Positions 1-9,795 of a DNA stretch of 64,000 nucleotides are shown here, piece by piece (the first letter of the stretch is position 1; each line of letters starts with the position of its first letter). The notes below the pieces were generated by a model that was not told the origin of the DNA, ran no database searches, and saw only the letters and a program-made list of their open reading frames with translations. Source of the stretch: Indioceanicola profundi (lineage in GTDB: Bacteria > Pseudomonadota > Alphaproteobacteria > Azospirillales > Azospirillaceae). Made by a program: the position numbers and the translations under genes. Location of the stretch: positions 1,143,001 through 1,207,000 of the forward strand of contig NZ_CP030126.1 in the NCBI RefSeq assembly GCF_003568845.1, in the 5' to 3' direction.

Positions 1-20
1 TGAGACGGCAGATACGATCG

Positions 21-311
21 ATGCTGAGCTGGCTCGGCGTCGTCGTGTTTGGTGCAGGCGTCGCCGGGGTCTCGTCACCCCAGCCCGACATCCACCAGAG
101 CATACAATCCATCCTCCCTGAATCCATCAGGAAGCTGATCCCGACCGTTGCAGACCCGATTCGTGACCGCTTGGCCTGCGAGCGGGCGGTGGAGTTGCTG
201 TTCAAAGCGGATTCCAGGTCTGAGCGGGCAGAGGCCGCAGCCATCGTGGATCATCTCGACTGCCATCTGGCAGAGCATGTCGCGCAGATGGGCAACGCCA
301 ACTCCCGATAA
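21..311 (+). CDS. Small hypothetical protein (doubtful)
   Basis: An open frame of 96 codons starts with ATG and has a hydrophobic N-terminus (LSWLGVVVFGAGVAG) that could be a signal peptide or membrane anchor, followed by a polar helical stretch. I recognise no family. Third-position GC is only moderate, weaker than in the clear genes to the right, and other frames are also open on both strands here, so the coding call is uncertain. No strong ribosome binding site precedes it. It lies on the 3' side of tRNA-Gln, where integrated elements often end, but no integrase is visible. Confidence 0.3.
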   Translation: MLSWLGVVVFGAGVAGVSSPQPDIHQSIQSILPESIRKLIPTVADPIRDRLACERAVELLFKADSRSERAEAAAIVDHLDCHLAEHVAQMGNANSR

Positions 312-396
312 AAGCGGTCTGACAAACCGGACGCGTGAGTCGGGATTGATAAAGGCAGAAACCAAACGAGCAACAATGGGCAGCCATGGGTCCACA

Positions 397-412
397 TGGT
401 GCCATGGCACCA
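397..412. repeat. Perfect 16-bp palindrome
   Basis: TGGTGCCATGGCACCA is identical to its reverse complement. It lies in a non-coding stretch between the doubtful small ORF and tRNA-Gln. It could be an operator-like dyad or chance; nothing else identifies it. Confidence 0.5.
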
Positions 413-482
413 AATCGGTGCGCGCCTGCCGAGCCGCGCCGTGCCGACTCTGATCCGATGTATAAGCTATCCAGGAAGAGAT

Positions 483-556
483 TGGCTGGGGGACTAGGAT
501 TCGAACCTAGACTGGCGGAGTCAGAGTCCGCTGTCCTACCGTTAGACGATCCCCCA
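483..556 (-). tRNA. tRNA-Gln (anticodon CUG)
   Basis: Read on the minus strand the 74 nt fold as a cloverleaf. The acceptor arm TGGGGGA pairs with TCCCCCA, the anticodon stem GCGGA/TCCGC encloses the loop CTCTGAC with anticodon CTG, and the T arm contains GGTTCGAATCC. The discriminator base is G and the CCA end is encoded. CTG reads the glutamine codon CAG. Confidence 0.97.
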
Positions 557-850
557 ACCGGGTCGATGACTGTCAAAACTCCGCCGCTTGGGCTCGGTTC
601 CGGCTGGTGCGGTGTTGGCCGCGCCGTTTGCCGTCGGTCATCGTGTGGGGCGGGCTTCTAGCACAGGGTTTCAGGCTTGTGAACCCCTTCTGTTCAGAAA
701 TTTTTTTGTCATGAACCGGCGCGGTGCCGCAGTTTGGCGGCCGGGGTCCTTGCACATGGCGGGCCATGCGCTACCATGAGGGATAGGCATGGCTGCATGC
801 CTGCGGCGATCCGGTGAATGGGGCGGCGAGTCCGCCCCGGCGGAGGACAA
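557..850. other. Intergenic region between tRNA-Gln and ppx
   Basis: About 290 bases without a supportable gene. At 680-708 there is a short dyad (TTCTG/CAGAA) followed by a run of seven T, which could be a weak plus-strand terminator or a promoter-proximal AT-rich patch. I see no convincing -35/-10 pair for the tRNA or for ppx. Confidence 0.4.
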
Positions 851-1915
851 GTGGACGCGGCGGTCGCATCAGAGTCGTTCCAGCCCCAGAGCGCTGAGTC
901 GAGCGCGTGCGGCGGCTGGCAGTCCGAGCCAGGGGAAGCGCCCTGGCGCCGACGCGCGCCCGTACTGGCGGCGCTCGACCTGGGGACCAACAACTGCCGC
1001 CTGCTGATCGCAAGGCCCCAGCGCGACGGATTCAGGATCATCGATGCTTTCTCCCGCGTCGTGCGGCTCGGCGAAGGGCTGACGCGCAGCGATCATCTTT
1101 CCGATGAAGCCATGGGGCGCACGGTTTCCGCCCTGAAGGTCTGCCGGTCAAAGATGGATCGGCGCGGTGTCACACTGGCGCGCGCCGTGGCGACCGAAGC
1201 CTGCCGGCGGGCGGGGAATTGCCGGGAGTTCCTTGAGCGGGTCCAGAGCGAGGCCGGGCTGGATCTGGAGATCATTTCCACCCGGGAGGAGGCGCGGCTG
1301 GCGTTGAACGGCTGCGCGCCGCTGCTGAATCCGTTCCTGCAGCACGCCATCGTCTTCGATATCGGCGGCGGCTCCACCGAGCTGATGTGGATTCGCATCC
1401 AGCGGGGGCGGCCTAAACTGATCGACCAGGTCTCCATCCCGCTGGGCGTGGTGAACCTGACTGAGCTGCATGGCGGCGACCGGGTCACCCAGGCCGATTA
1501 TCAGGCCATGGTCGGCCGGGTCGCCGCGGCGATCGCGCCGTTCGAGCAACGCAATCACATCTCGGACATGGTGCGCGCCGGGCGGGTCCAGATGCTGGGA
1601 GCGTCCGGAACCGTCACGACCTTGGCCGGCATCCGCATCGGGTTGCAGCGCTACGACCGGTCCAAGGTGGATGGGACCTGGCTGCCGCGCACAGACGCCC
1701 GGGATATCAGCCGCAAGCTGTTGGAGCTCGATTATCTGGGTCGGGCCGAATATGCCTGTGTCGGACGCGACCGGGCCGATCTGGTCATTGCCGGCTGCGC
1801 CGTGCTGGAAGCGATCTGGGACCTCTGGCCGGTGTCGCAACTCCGCATCGCGGACCGCGGGGTACGTGAGGGTATCCTGTTCGATCTCGCCGCGTCCGCC
1901 CGCCATCGGGATTGA
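851..1915 (+). CDS. ppx: Exopolyphosphatase / guanosine pentaphosphatase (Ppx/GppA family)
   Basis: Ppx/GppA enzymes release phosphate from polyphosphate or convert pppGpp to ppGpp, using an actin-like ATPase fold in the cytoplasm. The N-terminal phosphate loop (LAALDLGTNNCRLLIARP) and second phosphate motif (FDIGGGSTELMW) are present, as is the later LGASGTVTTLAGI segment. I place the start at GTG 851, four bases after GGAGG (842-846), giving 354 residues. An in-frame ATG at 818 lacks a good site and would only add 11 residues. About 40 residues precede the conserved core. The protein is short, lacking the HD-like C-terminal region of long Ppx proteins, as in the alphaproteobacterial form. 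rlmE follows after about 120 bp. Confidence 0.9.
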   Translation: MDAAVASESFQPQSAESSACGGWQSEPGEAPWRRRAPVLAALDLGTNNCRLLIARPQRDGFRIIDAFSRVVRLGEGLTRSDHLSDEAMGRTVSALKVCRSKMDRRGVTLARAVATEACRRAGNCREFLERVQSEAGLDLEIISTREEARLALNGCAPLLNPFLQHAIVFDIGGGSTELMWIRIQRGRPKLIDQVSIPLGVVNLTELHGGDRVTQADYQAMVGRVAAAIAPFEQRNHISDMVRAGRVQMLGASGTVTTLAGIRIGLQRYDRSKVDGTWLPRTDARDISRKLLELDYLGRAEYACVGRDRADLVIAGCAVLEAIWDLWPVSQLRIADRGVREGILFDLAASARHRD

Positions 1916-2039
1916 GACTGAGCGGCCCGGCGGCGCGGGACGGGCATGCCGCGTCAGTGCTTGCCTTTGGGCGCGTCTCCGCCGATATGGCAGAGCCAGT
2001 TAAAAGCCCTCCGCCCGCACCGGATCAAGCAGAAGTCCC

Positions 2040-2747
2040 ATGAATAAGAAATCCTCCGGCAGTGGCACGGTCCCGACCGGCCGCCAGACCGCCGTCCGGG
2101 TGAAGACCGCCAAGCGCCGCTCGGTCTCCTCCGCCCGCTGGCTTGAGCGGCAGTTGAACGATCCCTATGTGGCCGAGGCCAAGAAGCGCGGCTATCGCAG
2201 CCGGGCGGCGTTCAAGCTGCTTCAACTCGATGAGAAGTTCGGGTTCCTGAAGCGCGGTCAGCGCGTGGTCGACCTGGGCGCCGCGCCCGGCGGCTGGGCC
2301 CAGGTGGCGGTGGAGAAGGGGGCGGCGAAGGTCATCGGCATCGACCTGCTGGAGGTGGAGCCGGTTCCGGGCGCCACCATCATCCAGATGGATTTTCTGG
2401 CCCCGGACGCGCCGGACCGGCTGAAGGAGCTGCTGGGCGGCGAGGCGGACATCGTCATGTCCGACATGGCTGCCAACACCACCGGCCATCCGCCGACAGA
2501 CCATCTGCGTATCATGGGCTTGGCGGAGGCGGCCTATGCCTATGCGGAGGAGGTGCTGGCGCCCGGCGGGGTCTTCATCTGCAAGCTGTTCAAGGGCGGG
2601 GCCGAGAAGGAACTGTCCGACGCGCTGAAGCGCAACTTCGCCACGGTGCGTAATGCCAAGCCGGCCGCCAGCCGCGCGGACAGCGCCGAGAGCTATATCG
2701 TCGCCATCGGTTTCCGCGGTGGGGAGCAGGCGGCGGACAAGGCGTAA
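2040..2747 (+). CDS. rlmE: 23S rRNA (uridine-2'-O-)methyltransferase RlmE (RrmJ/FtsJ)
   Basis: RlmE methylates the 2'-OH of a uridine in the 23S rRNA A loop (U2552 in E. coli) on the assembled 50S subunit. The 235 residues match the family. The SAM-binding motif VVDLGAAPGGWAQVA lies near residue 78, and the K-D-K-E catalytic set is traceable: Lys in SRAAFKLLQLDEKF, Asp in DIVMSDMAANTTGH, Lys in GVFICKLFKG and Glu near SAESYIVAIGF. The N-terminus carries about 40 basic, disordered residues typical of the alphaproteobacterial form. It sits between ppx and guaB, all on the same strand. Confidence 0.95.
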   Translation: MNKKSSGSGTVPTGRQTAVRVKTAKRRSVSSARWLERQLNDPYVAEAKKRGYRSRAAFKLLQLDEKFGFLKRGQRVVDLGAAPGGWAQVAVEKGAAKVIGIDLLEVEPVPGATIIQMDFLAPDAPDRLKELLGGEADIVMSDMAANTTGHPPTDHLRIMGLAEAAYAYAEEVLAPGGVFICKLFKGGAEKELSDALKRNFATVRNAKPAASRADSAESYIVAIGFRGGEQAADKA

Positions 2748-2876
2748 ACCGCAACCCTTCCCCCCATATCTGGTGTCTTCACTTCCCGCCGCCCGTGTGT
2801 ATAGTGCGGCGAACCTTGTGATCCGGGACGTTGGCAGCTGTTGGGCGTGAGTGCCCTGCGGGGCCGCGGCCCATAG

Positions 2877-4412
<1,536 letters not shown>

Positions 4413-4421
4413 GGATCGATG

Positions 4422-4497
4422 CGTAGGTCGGTCGCGCCCAGGCGCGGCCGACAGCGCCCGGTAAGTGTCGGCCACGCTTGCGCGTGACCGACCTACG
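4422..4497. repeat. Extended palindromic repeat downstream of guaB
   Basis: The outer arms CGTAGGTCGGTC (4422-4433) and GACCGACCTACG (4486-4497) are perfect 12-bp complements. The inner arms GGCCGACA (4446-4453) and TGTCGGCC (4466-4473) are perfect 8-bp complements, so the whole 76 nt forms a two-tier hairpin. The right end and flank (CGACCTACGGGA) recur at the end of a second hairpin at 41274-41353. This suggests a dispersed REP/MITE-like element rather than a simple terminator, and there is no T-run. Confidence 0.65.
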
Positions 4498-4649
4498 GGA
4501 AATTTTGTCATAGGCGGATGGTTCGGAGCGTGGCATCGCCGTTTGCCAAGCTCAGGGAGAAGCCATTTCGCGAGTTGCGCAGGTTTATGGGCGGCCTCAC
4601 CCCGAGCTTGTCGTAGGGGCACGGCTGCTCCAGCCGGCAAGGGTTATTC

Positions 4650-5396
4650 ATGCTCCAGATCGACTCCCCCCAGAACCCGCGCTACCGCACTTGGCTTTCC
4701 CTGCTGGAGGGTCGCGGCATCCGCAAGGCGCGGCGGTTCCTGCTGGCGGGGCTGAAGACGGTGCCGGAGGCCCTGGCGCGCTGGCCGGAGCGGTTCGGGG
4801 AGCTGCTGACGGACGATCCGGCAAGGATCGAGGGCTGGAGCCTGCCGGCCAACGTCCAGCCGGTGCTGCTGGCGAAACCGCTGTTCCGGGAGCTGGATGT
4901 GTCCGGCACACACGCGCCGCTGCTGGTGGGCACGGTGCCGGAAATGCCTTCAGCAAACCTGTCCGCCGCCCCGAAGGGGCTGGAGCTGGTCTGCGCCCTG
5001 TCCGATCCCAGCAATCTCGGGGCCCTGCTGCGCAGCGCCGCCAGCTTCGGCGCGAGCCGGGTGGTCCTGCTGGAGGAGGCGGCGAACCCGTTCCATCCGC
5101 GGGCGACCCGTGCCGCCAGCAACGCCCTCTTCGAGTTGGAACTGGCGCGCGGCCCCCGCTTCGCGGAGCTGGGCGACATCGCCGGGCCGGTCTTCGCATT
5201 GGATGCTGGCGGCGAGGATCTGTCCCGGCTGGACTGGCCCTCCGACCTGCGCCTGATATTGGGGGAGGAGGGGCAGGGCGTGCCGGCAAATCTTTCTGCC
5301 CGCCGCCTGACCATCCCGACTACCGGCAGCGTCGAAAGCCTGAACGCCACGGTGGCCGCCAGCATCGCGCTGTTCTCCTGGTACAGCCGTCGTTGA
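4650..5396 (+). CDS. SpoU/TrmH-family RNA 2'-O-methyltransferase
   Basis: SPOUT-fold enzymes methylate ribose 2'-OH groups in tRNA or rRNA using SAM bound in a trefoil knot. The 248 residues include an N-terminal substrate-binding domain (RFLLAGLKTVPEAL) and the three SpoU motifs: ALSDPSNLGALLRSAASFGA with the catalytic Asn/Arg, LILGEEGQGVP, and SLNATVAASIALF. The exact RNA target cannot be read from the sequence; RlmB-like or TsnR-like roles are possible. It lies about 240 bp after guaB, beyond the repeat element, and about 90 bp before rsmB. Confidence 0.88.
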   Translation: MLQIDSPQNPRYRTWLSLLEGRGIRKARRFLLAGLKTVPEALARWPERFGELLTDDPARIEGWSLPANVQPVLLAKPLFRELDVSGTHAPLLVGTVPEMPSANLSAAPKGLELVCALSDPSNLGALLRSAASFGASRVVLLEEAANPFHPRATRAASNALFELELARGPRFAELGDIAGPVFALDAGGEDLSRLDWPSDLRLILGEEGQGVPANLSARRLTIPTTGSVESLNATVAASIALFSWYSRR

Positions 5397-5487
5397 GACG
5401 CAGGTTCAGATTATTCGTCTGCCTCCCGCGCCGCTCATCTGTTAAACCCCTGCTTTTTTCCGCATCGCCCGAAGTGAGTATCCGTCC

Positions 5488-6849
5488 ATGACCCCTGCTG
5501 CGCGCTTCCAGGCGGCCGTCGAGCTGCTGTCCGAGATCGAGGCCACGGCGCGTCCGGCCGATGCCGTCACCAGCTTCTACTTCAAGAACCGCCGCTTCAT
5601 CGGGTCCAAGGATCGGCAGGAGGTCTCCTCCCTGGTCTACTCCGTGATCCGCCACTGGGCGCGGCTGCACTGGTGGCTGGAGCGGGTGGACGGGCTGCCG
5701 AAGAGTGCGGTGAAGACGGATGCCGATTCCCGCGCGCTGCTGCTGGCCGAGGCGCTACTGATCCAGGGGCGGCGGGCGGACAGCGTGTCGGGCCTGTTCA
5801 ATTCCGTGAAGTTCGGGCCTGCCCCGCTGACCGATGCGGAGCGGAAGCTGCTGCGCGACCTCGACAACCACACCGTCGACCATCCGCAGCAGCCGGAGCG
5901 CGTGCGCGCCGAGGTGCCGGAATGGGCGGAGGAGCCGCTGCGCGCCACCTTCGGCGAAAGATTCGTTACCGAGATGTCGGCGATGCTGGGGGAGGCGCCG
6001 CTGGATCTGCGCGTGAACCCGGTCAAGGCAACGCGCGAACAGGTGATCCAGGCGCTGACGGATGCCGGGCTGAAGGCAGCGCCGACCTCACTGTCGCCCT
6101 GGGGCGTGCGCTTGCGCTCCCGCTTCCCGGTCGCCACCTTGCCGGCCTTCAAGGAGGGCTGGTTCGAAATCCAGGATGAGGGGTCCCAGCTCGTTTCCCT
6201 GATCGCCGATGCGCAGCCCGGCATGCAGGTCGTGGATTTCTGCGCTGGTGCCGGGGGCAAGACTCTGGCCATGGCTGCGATGATGGACAATCGCGGCCGG
6301 GTCATGGCGACCGACGTGCTGGCGAACCGCCTGGAGCGGGCGAAGGAGCGGTTCCGCCGGGCCGGCCTGCACAATATCGAGACCCGCGGCCTCTCCAGCG
6401 AGCGGGACCCCTGGGTGAAGCGGCACAAGCGCAAGTTCGACCGGGTGGTGGTGGATGCGCCCTGCACCGGGACCGGCACCTGGCGGCGCAATCCGGACAG
6501 CCGCTGGCGTACGCTGGGGCCGGGGTTCGAGGAAATCCTGCCGCTCCAGGCCAATATCCTGGACAGCGCGGCCCGGCTGACGCGGCCCGGCGGACGGCTG
6601 GTCTATGCCACCTGCTCCCTTCTGCCGGAGGAGAATGAGCGGCAGGTGGAGGCGTTCCTGGCCGGACATCCGGATTTCGAGCTTCTGCCGATGGAGAAGG
6701 CCTGGCCGGAGCGGCTGGGGCCTGTGCCGGCCAGCGGCGATCATCTGCGCCTCACCCCCGCCCGGCACGACACGGACGGCTTCTTTGCCGCCGTGATGGT
6801 GCGCAAGGAGGAGGTGGTTGAGGCGGATGAGGATGCTGCGGCGGAGTGA
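5488..6849 (+). CDS. rsmB: 16S rRNA (cytosine-C5)-methyltransferase, RsmB/Sun family
   Basis: RsmB-type enzymes form m5C in 16S rRNA (C967 in E. coli). The 453 residues comprise an N-terminal NusB-like helical region (about 1-150) and a C-terminal Rossmann methyltransferase. The SAM motif VVDFCAGAGGKTLAMAA is present, as are both cysteines of the family: the catalytic-release pair in DAPCTGTGTWRRNPDSRW and in LVYATCSLLPEENERQVE. The C-terminus ends in an acidic tail (EEVVEADEDAAAE). The ribosome binding site is weak. A hairpin lies between it and the next gene. Confidence 0.92.
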   Translation: MTPAARFQAAVELLSEIEATARPADAVTSFYFKNRRFIGSKDRQEVSSLVYSVIRHWARLHWWLERVDGLPKSAVKTDADSRALLLAEALLIQGRRADSVSGLFNSVKFGPAPLTDAERKLLRDLDNHTVDHPQQPERVRAEVPEWAEEPLRATFGERFVTEMSAMLGEAPLDLRVNPVKATREQVIQALTDAGLKAAPTSLSPWGVRLRSRFPVATLPAFKEGWFEIQDEGSQLVSLIADAQPGMQVVDFCAGAGGKTLAMAAMMDNRGRVMATDVLANRLERAKERFRRAGLHNIETRGLSSERDPWVKRHKRKFDRVVVDAPCTGTGTWRRNPDSRWRTLGPGFEEILPLQANILDSAARLTRPGGRLVYATCSLLPEENERQVEAFLAGHPDFELLPMEKAWPERLGPVPASGDHLRLTPARHDTDGFFAAVMVRKEEVVEADEDAAAE

Positions 6850-6903
6850 CCCGGCACTGCCGAAGGCCACTCGCCCACAGTACCGTTCCCTGGCATTCTG
6901 AAT

Positions 6904-6927
6904 GCGGCGGGTCTGCGGGCCCGCCGC
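6904..6927 (+). terminator. Hairpin downstream of rsmB
   Basis: GCGGCGGG (6904-6911) and CCCGCCGC (6920-6927) form a perfect 8-bp stem with an 8-nt loop. It lies about 55 bp after the rsmB stop and just before the next ribosome binding site. There is no T-run, so it may be a weak terminator or an mRNA-stabilising hairpin. Confidence 0.4.
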
Positions 6928-6948
6928 CCCGGACCAGGGAGAACGGCC

Positions 6949-7524
6949 ATGGGCGGAGATGTCATGGGCCCCGCGGGGGCATATATCCGGCAAGCCACGC
7001 CCGCGGATGCGGGCGGCATTGCCTCCGTTCATGTGGAAAGCTGGCGATCCACCTATGCCGGCATCCTTCCTGACGACTTCCTGGTGCGTCTGTCGGTTCC
7101 GGCCTACACTGCGCGCTGGCGGCGGCTGCTGGGTGAACGGGAGGGCGGGCGGCGCACCCTTATCGGCTTGACGGCAGAGGGCATCCCTGTCGGTTTCGCC
7201 TCCTGCGGGCCGCAACGCACCTCGATCCATGGCTATGCGGGTGAGTTCTACGCCATCTATCTGGCCGACCATGTCCATGGCGCGGGTTGGGGGCGTTACA
7301 TGCTGGGAAGCATGGCGCAGGAGCTGCTGAAGGAAGGCATGCGGTCCGCCGTGGTCTGGGTGCTGCGGGAGAATCCCTCCCGCTGGTTCTATGAACGGAT
7401 GGGCGGTCAGCTCCTGGCCGAACAGCCGATCAGCTTCGCCGGAGCCCGCCTCACCGAGGTCGCCTATGGGTGGGAGGATCTGGTTCCGCTCTCCCGCTGT
7501 GGCGCCGGCCCGCGGGTCTGGTGA
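6949..7524 (+). CDS. GNAT-family N-acetyltransferase
   Basis: GNAT enzymes transfer an acetyl group from acetyl-CoA to an amine on a small molecule or protein. The 191-residue protein begins with a typical beta-alpha opening (YIRQATPADAGGIASVHVESW). It contains the acetyl-CoA pyrophosphate-binding region around HGAGWGRYMLGSMAQELL and the late motif VVWVLRENPSRWFYERMGG. The start ATG at 6949 follows AGGGAGA with suitable spacing; a second ATG five codons later is less well placed. Substrate unknown. The neighbours (rsmB, TRAP transporter) give no firm link. Confidence 0.85.
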   Translation: MGGDVMGPAGAYIRQATPADAGGIASVHVESWRSTYAGILPDDFLVRLSVPAYTARWRRLLGEREGGRRTLIGLTAEGIPVGFASCGPQRTSIHGYAGEFYAIYLADHVHGAGWGRYMLGSMAQELLKEGMRSAVVWVLRENPSRWFYERMGGQLLAEQPISFAGARLTEVAYGWEDLVPLSRCGAGPRVW

Positions 7525-7665
7525 GTGGCGGGCATCCATCGTCCTTGATCTGCATGCCCCATAGGCATGACGCAGCGGCACCCGTCTGGCGCGCGTCCTG
7601 GCCTTGCGCCATAGTGGCGGCCGGTCCGTTCTGCCGGACCCAAGGTTTGGACGGGAGGACGCCGG

Positions 7666-8199
7666 ATGGGTGCGTTGCGCGGCTTCATCGCCGTGGTGGA
7701 CGGGCTGAATGAGTGGATCGGGCGCGCTGCCGCCTGGCTGACGCTTGGAACCGTTCTGGTCTGCTTCGCCGTTGTGGTGCTGCGCTACGGATTCGGCAGC
7801 GGCTATATCTGGCTTCAGGACCTCTATGTCTGGCAGCACGCGGCCGTGTTCATGCTGGGGGCCGGCTATACCTTCATCCATGGCGGCCATGTGCGCGTGG
7901 ACGTGCTGTATGGCCGTGCAGGCCCGCGCCGCCAGGCATGGCTGGATATCGTCGGAACGGTGGTTTTCCTGCTGCCCTGGCTGGTGGTGCTGGCCTGGAT
8001 GAGCGGACCGTTCATCCTGTCGAGCTGGCATATCCGGGAGGCGTCGGGCCAGACCGGCGGGCTGCCGGGCGCCTATCTGATGAAGACCCTGATCTGGGTG
8101 TTCTGCGGGCTGGTCGGGCTGCAGGGGCTGGCCCTGATCGCGCGGCGCGTGCTGTTCCTGGCGGGCGATGAAAGCCACGCCCCCGCAGCCGGGCATTAG
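7666..8199 (+). CDS. TRAP transporter small permease (DctQ-type)
   Basis: DctQ subunits are four-helix membrane proteins that pair with DctM in sodium-driven, binding-protein-dependent uptake. The 177 residues contain four hydrophobic segments, beginning near residues 20, 55, 95 and 130, and family motifs such as VVVLRYGFGSGYIWLQDLYV and HGGHVRVDVLYG. The latter resemble the mannitol/chloroaromatic subgroup. A GGGAGGA site precedes ATG 7666. The large permease starts 15 bp downstream, so the two are co-transcribed. No DctP-type binding protein lies on either side. Confidence 0.9.
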   Translation: MGALRGFIAVVDGLNEWIGRAAAWLTLGTVLVCFAVVVLRYGFGSGYIWLQDLYVWQHAAVFMLGAGYTFIHGGHVRVDVLYGRAGPRRQAWLDIVGTVVFLLPWLVVLAWMSGPFILSSWHIREASGQTGGLPGAYLMKTLIWVFCGLVGLQGLALIARRVLFLAGDESHAPAAGH

Positions 8200-8214
8200 G
8201 GGCGGGCGCGCATC

Positions 8215-9786
8215 ATGGACCCGGCTCTGATCGGTGAAATTCTCGCCATCCTCATGTTCCTCGGCACCATCGGGGCGGTGCTGCTGGGATATCCGGTCGC
8301 CTTCACCCTGGCCGGGACGGGATTGATCTTCGCCCTGCTGGGCCAATGGCTGGACGTGTTCGATCCCGCCCTGCTCACAGGCCTCGCCAATCGCTACTTC
8401 GGCACCATGATGAATGAGGTGCTGGTGGCGGTGCCGCTCTTCGTCTTCATGGGCGTGATGCTGGAACGGTCCCGGCTGGCGGAGGACCTGCTGACCACGA
8501 TGGGGGAGCTGTTCGGGAACCTGCGCGGCGGGCTCGGCATCTCCGTGGTGCTGGTGGGCACGCTGCTGGCGGCCAGCACCGGCATCGTTGGGGCCACGGT
8601 GGTGACCATGGGGCTGCTGTCGCTGCCGGCCATGGTGCGGGCCGGCTACGACCCCAGGCTGGCAGCGGGCGTGATCTGTGCCTCGGGCACGCTGGGGCAG
8701 ATCATTCCGCCCTCCACCGTGCTGATCTTCATGGGCGACATGCTCCAGGGCGCTAACCAGCAGGCGCAACTCGCCATGGGAAATTTTGCGCCGGCCCCCA
8801 TCAGCGTGGGGCAGCTTTTCGCTGGAGCCCTGATACCCGGCGTGGTCCTATCGTTGATGTATATGGGCTGGGTGGTGCTGAAGGCGGTATTGGACCCGCA
8901 GAGCTGCCCGGCGCTGCCGCTGGACCCGGCGGCACGGGCGGCGCTGCCGCGCAAGGTGCTGGTCTCGCTGGTTCCGCCGCTTCTGCTGATCGTGGCGGTG
9001 CTGGGATCGATCCTGACCGGCATCGCCTCGCCAACCGAATCCGCCAGCGTGGGCGCCGTCGGGGCCATGCTGCTGGCGGCGACGCGGCGGCAGCTCACCC
9101 TCCCGATCCTGCGGGAGGTGATGCGCAGCACGCTCACCATCTCCTCCATGGTGTTCGTCATCCTGCTCGGGGCCTCGGTCTTCAGCCTGGTCTTCCGCGG
9201 GCTGGGCGGGGAGGAGCTGGTGCACGACGCGCTCACGGCCATGCCGGCCGGCAAGTGGGGCGCGCTGATCGCGGTCATGCTGCTGATGTTCGTGCTGGGC
9301 TTCTTCCTGGATACGTTCGAGATCATCTTCATCGTCGTGCCGATCACCGCACCCGTGCTGATCCGGCTGGGGGTGGACCCGCTGTGGCTCGGGGTGATGA
9401 TGGGCATCAATCTGCAGACCAGCTTCCTGACCCCGCCCTTCGGGTTCGCCCTGTTCTATCTGCGCGGCGTTGCGGGAAAGCTTGTCAGCACGGTCCAGAT
9501 CTACCGCGGGGCGGTGCCCTTCATCGGCATCCAGCTTCTGGCCGTCGGCTTGGTTCTGGCCGTCCCGCAGACGACCCTCTGGCTGCCGAACCGGCTGTTC
9601 GAAGCGCCCGTCCGGACGGCGACGGTTCCGGTCGCTGTGCAGGCCCCGCGGGAATCCGCCGCTCCATCTGGCGGAGCAGGTTTCGAGGAGGAAACCAGCT
9701 TCGATAACCTATTCGGGGAGCCCGAGCCGGGAACCCGGCCGCCGCCGGATTGGGGCGACCGGTTCGACAATCTGTTCGAGGATTGA
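8215..9786 (+). CDS. TRAP transporter large permease (DctM-type) with C-terminal cytoplasmic-type tail
   Basis: DctM subunits carry the substrate pathway of TRAP transporters. The 523-residue protein shows about 12 hydrophobic segments, family motifs (VPLFVFMGVMLERS, ICASGTLGQIIPPST, NLQTSFLTPPFGFALFY), and ends its membrane domain near residue 455. The last 65 residues form a Pro/acidic-rich tail that contains FDNLF twice (near TSFDNLFGEPEPG and DRFDNLFED at the extreme C-terminus). That tail is unusual for the family and could be a docking peptide. The gene converges on fliP with a 9-bp gap. The substrate cannot be inferred because the binding protein is absent. Confidence 0.92.
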   Translation: MDPALIGEILAILMFLGTIGAVLLGYPVAFTLAGTGLIFALLGQWLDVFDPALLTGLANRYFGTMMNEVLVAVPLFVFMGVMLERSRLAEDLLTTMGELFGNLRGGLGISVVLVGTLLAASTGIVGATVVTMGLLSLPAMVRAGYDPRLAAGVICASGTLGQIIPPSTVLIFMGDMLQGANQQAQLAMGNFAPAPISVGQLFAGALIPGVVLSLMYMGWVVLKAVLDPQSCPALPLDPAARAALPRKVLVSLVPPLLLIVAVLGSILTGIASPTESASVGAVGAMLLAATRRQLTLPILREVMRSTLTISSMVFVILLGASVFSLVFRGLGGEELVHDALTAMPAGKWGALIAVMLLMFVLGFFLDTFEIIFIVVPITAPVLIRLGVDPLWLGVMMGINLQTSFLTPPFGFALFYLRGVAGKLVSTVQIYRGAVPFIGIQLLAVGLVLAVPQTTLWLPNRLFEAPVRTATVPVAVQAPRESAAPSGGAGFEEETSFDNLFGEPEPGTRPPPDWGDRFDNLFED

Positions 9787-9795
9787 GCAGCCGGC

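Noticed and set aside
6088-8769. 893-codon minus-strand open frame spanning rsmB, GNAT and the TRAP genes
   Set aside because: Antisense to several recognisable genes and lacking any domain; a product of GC bias.
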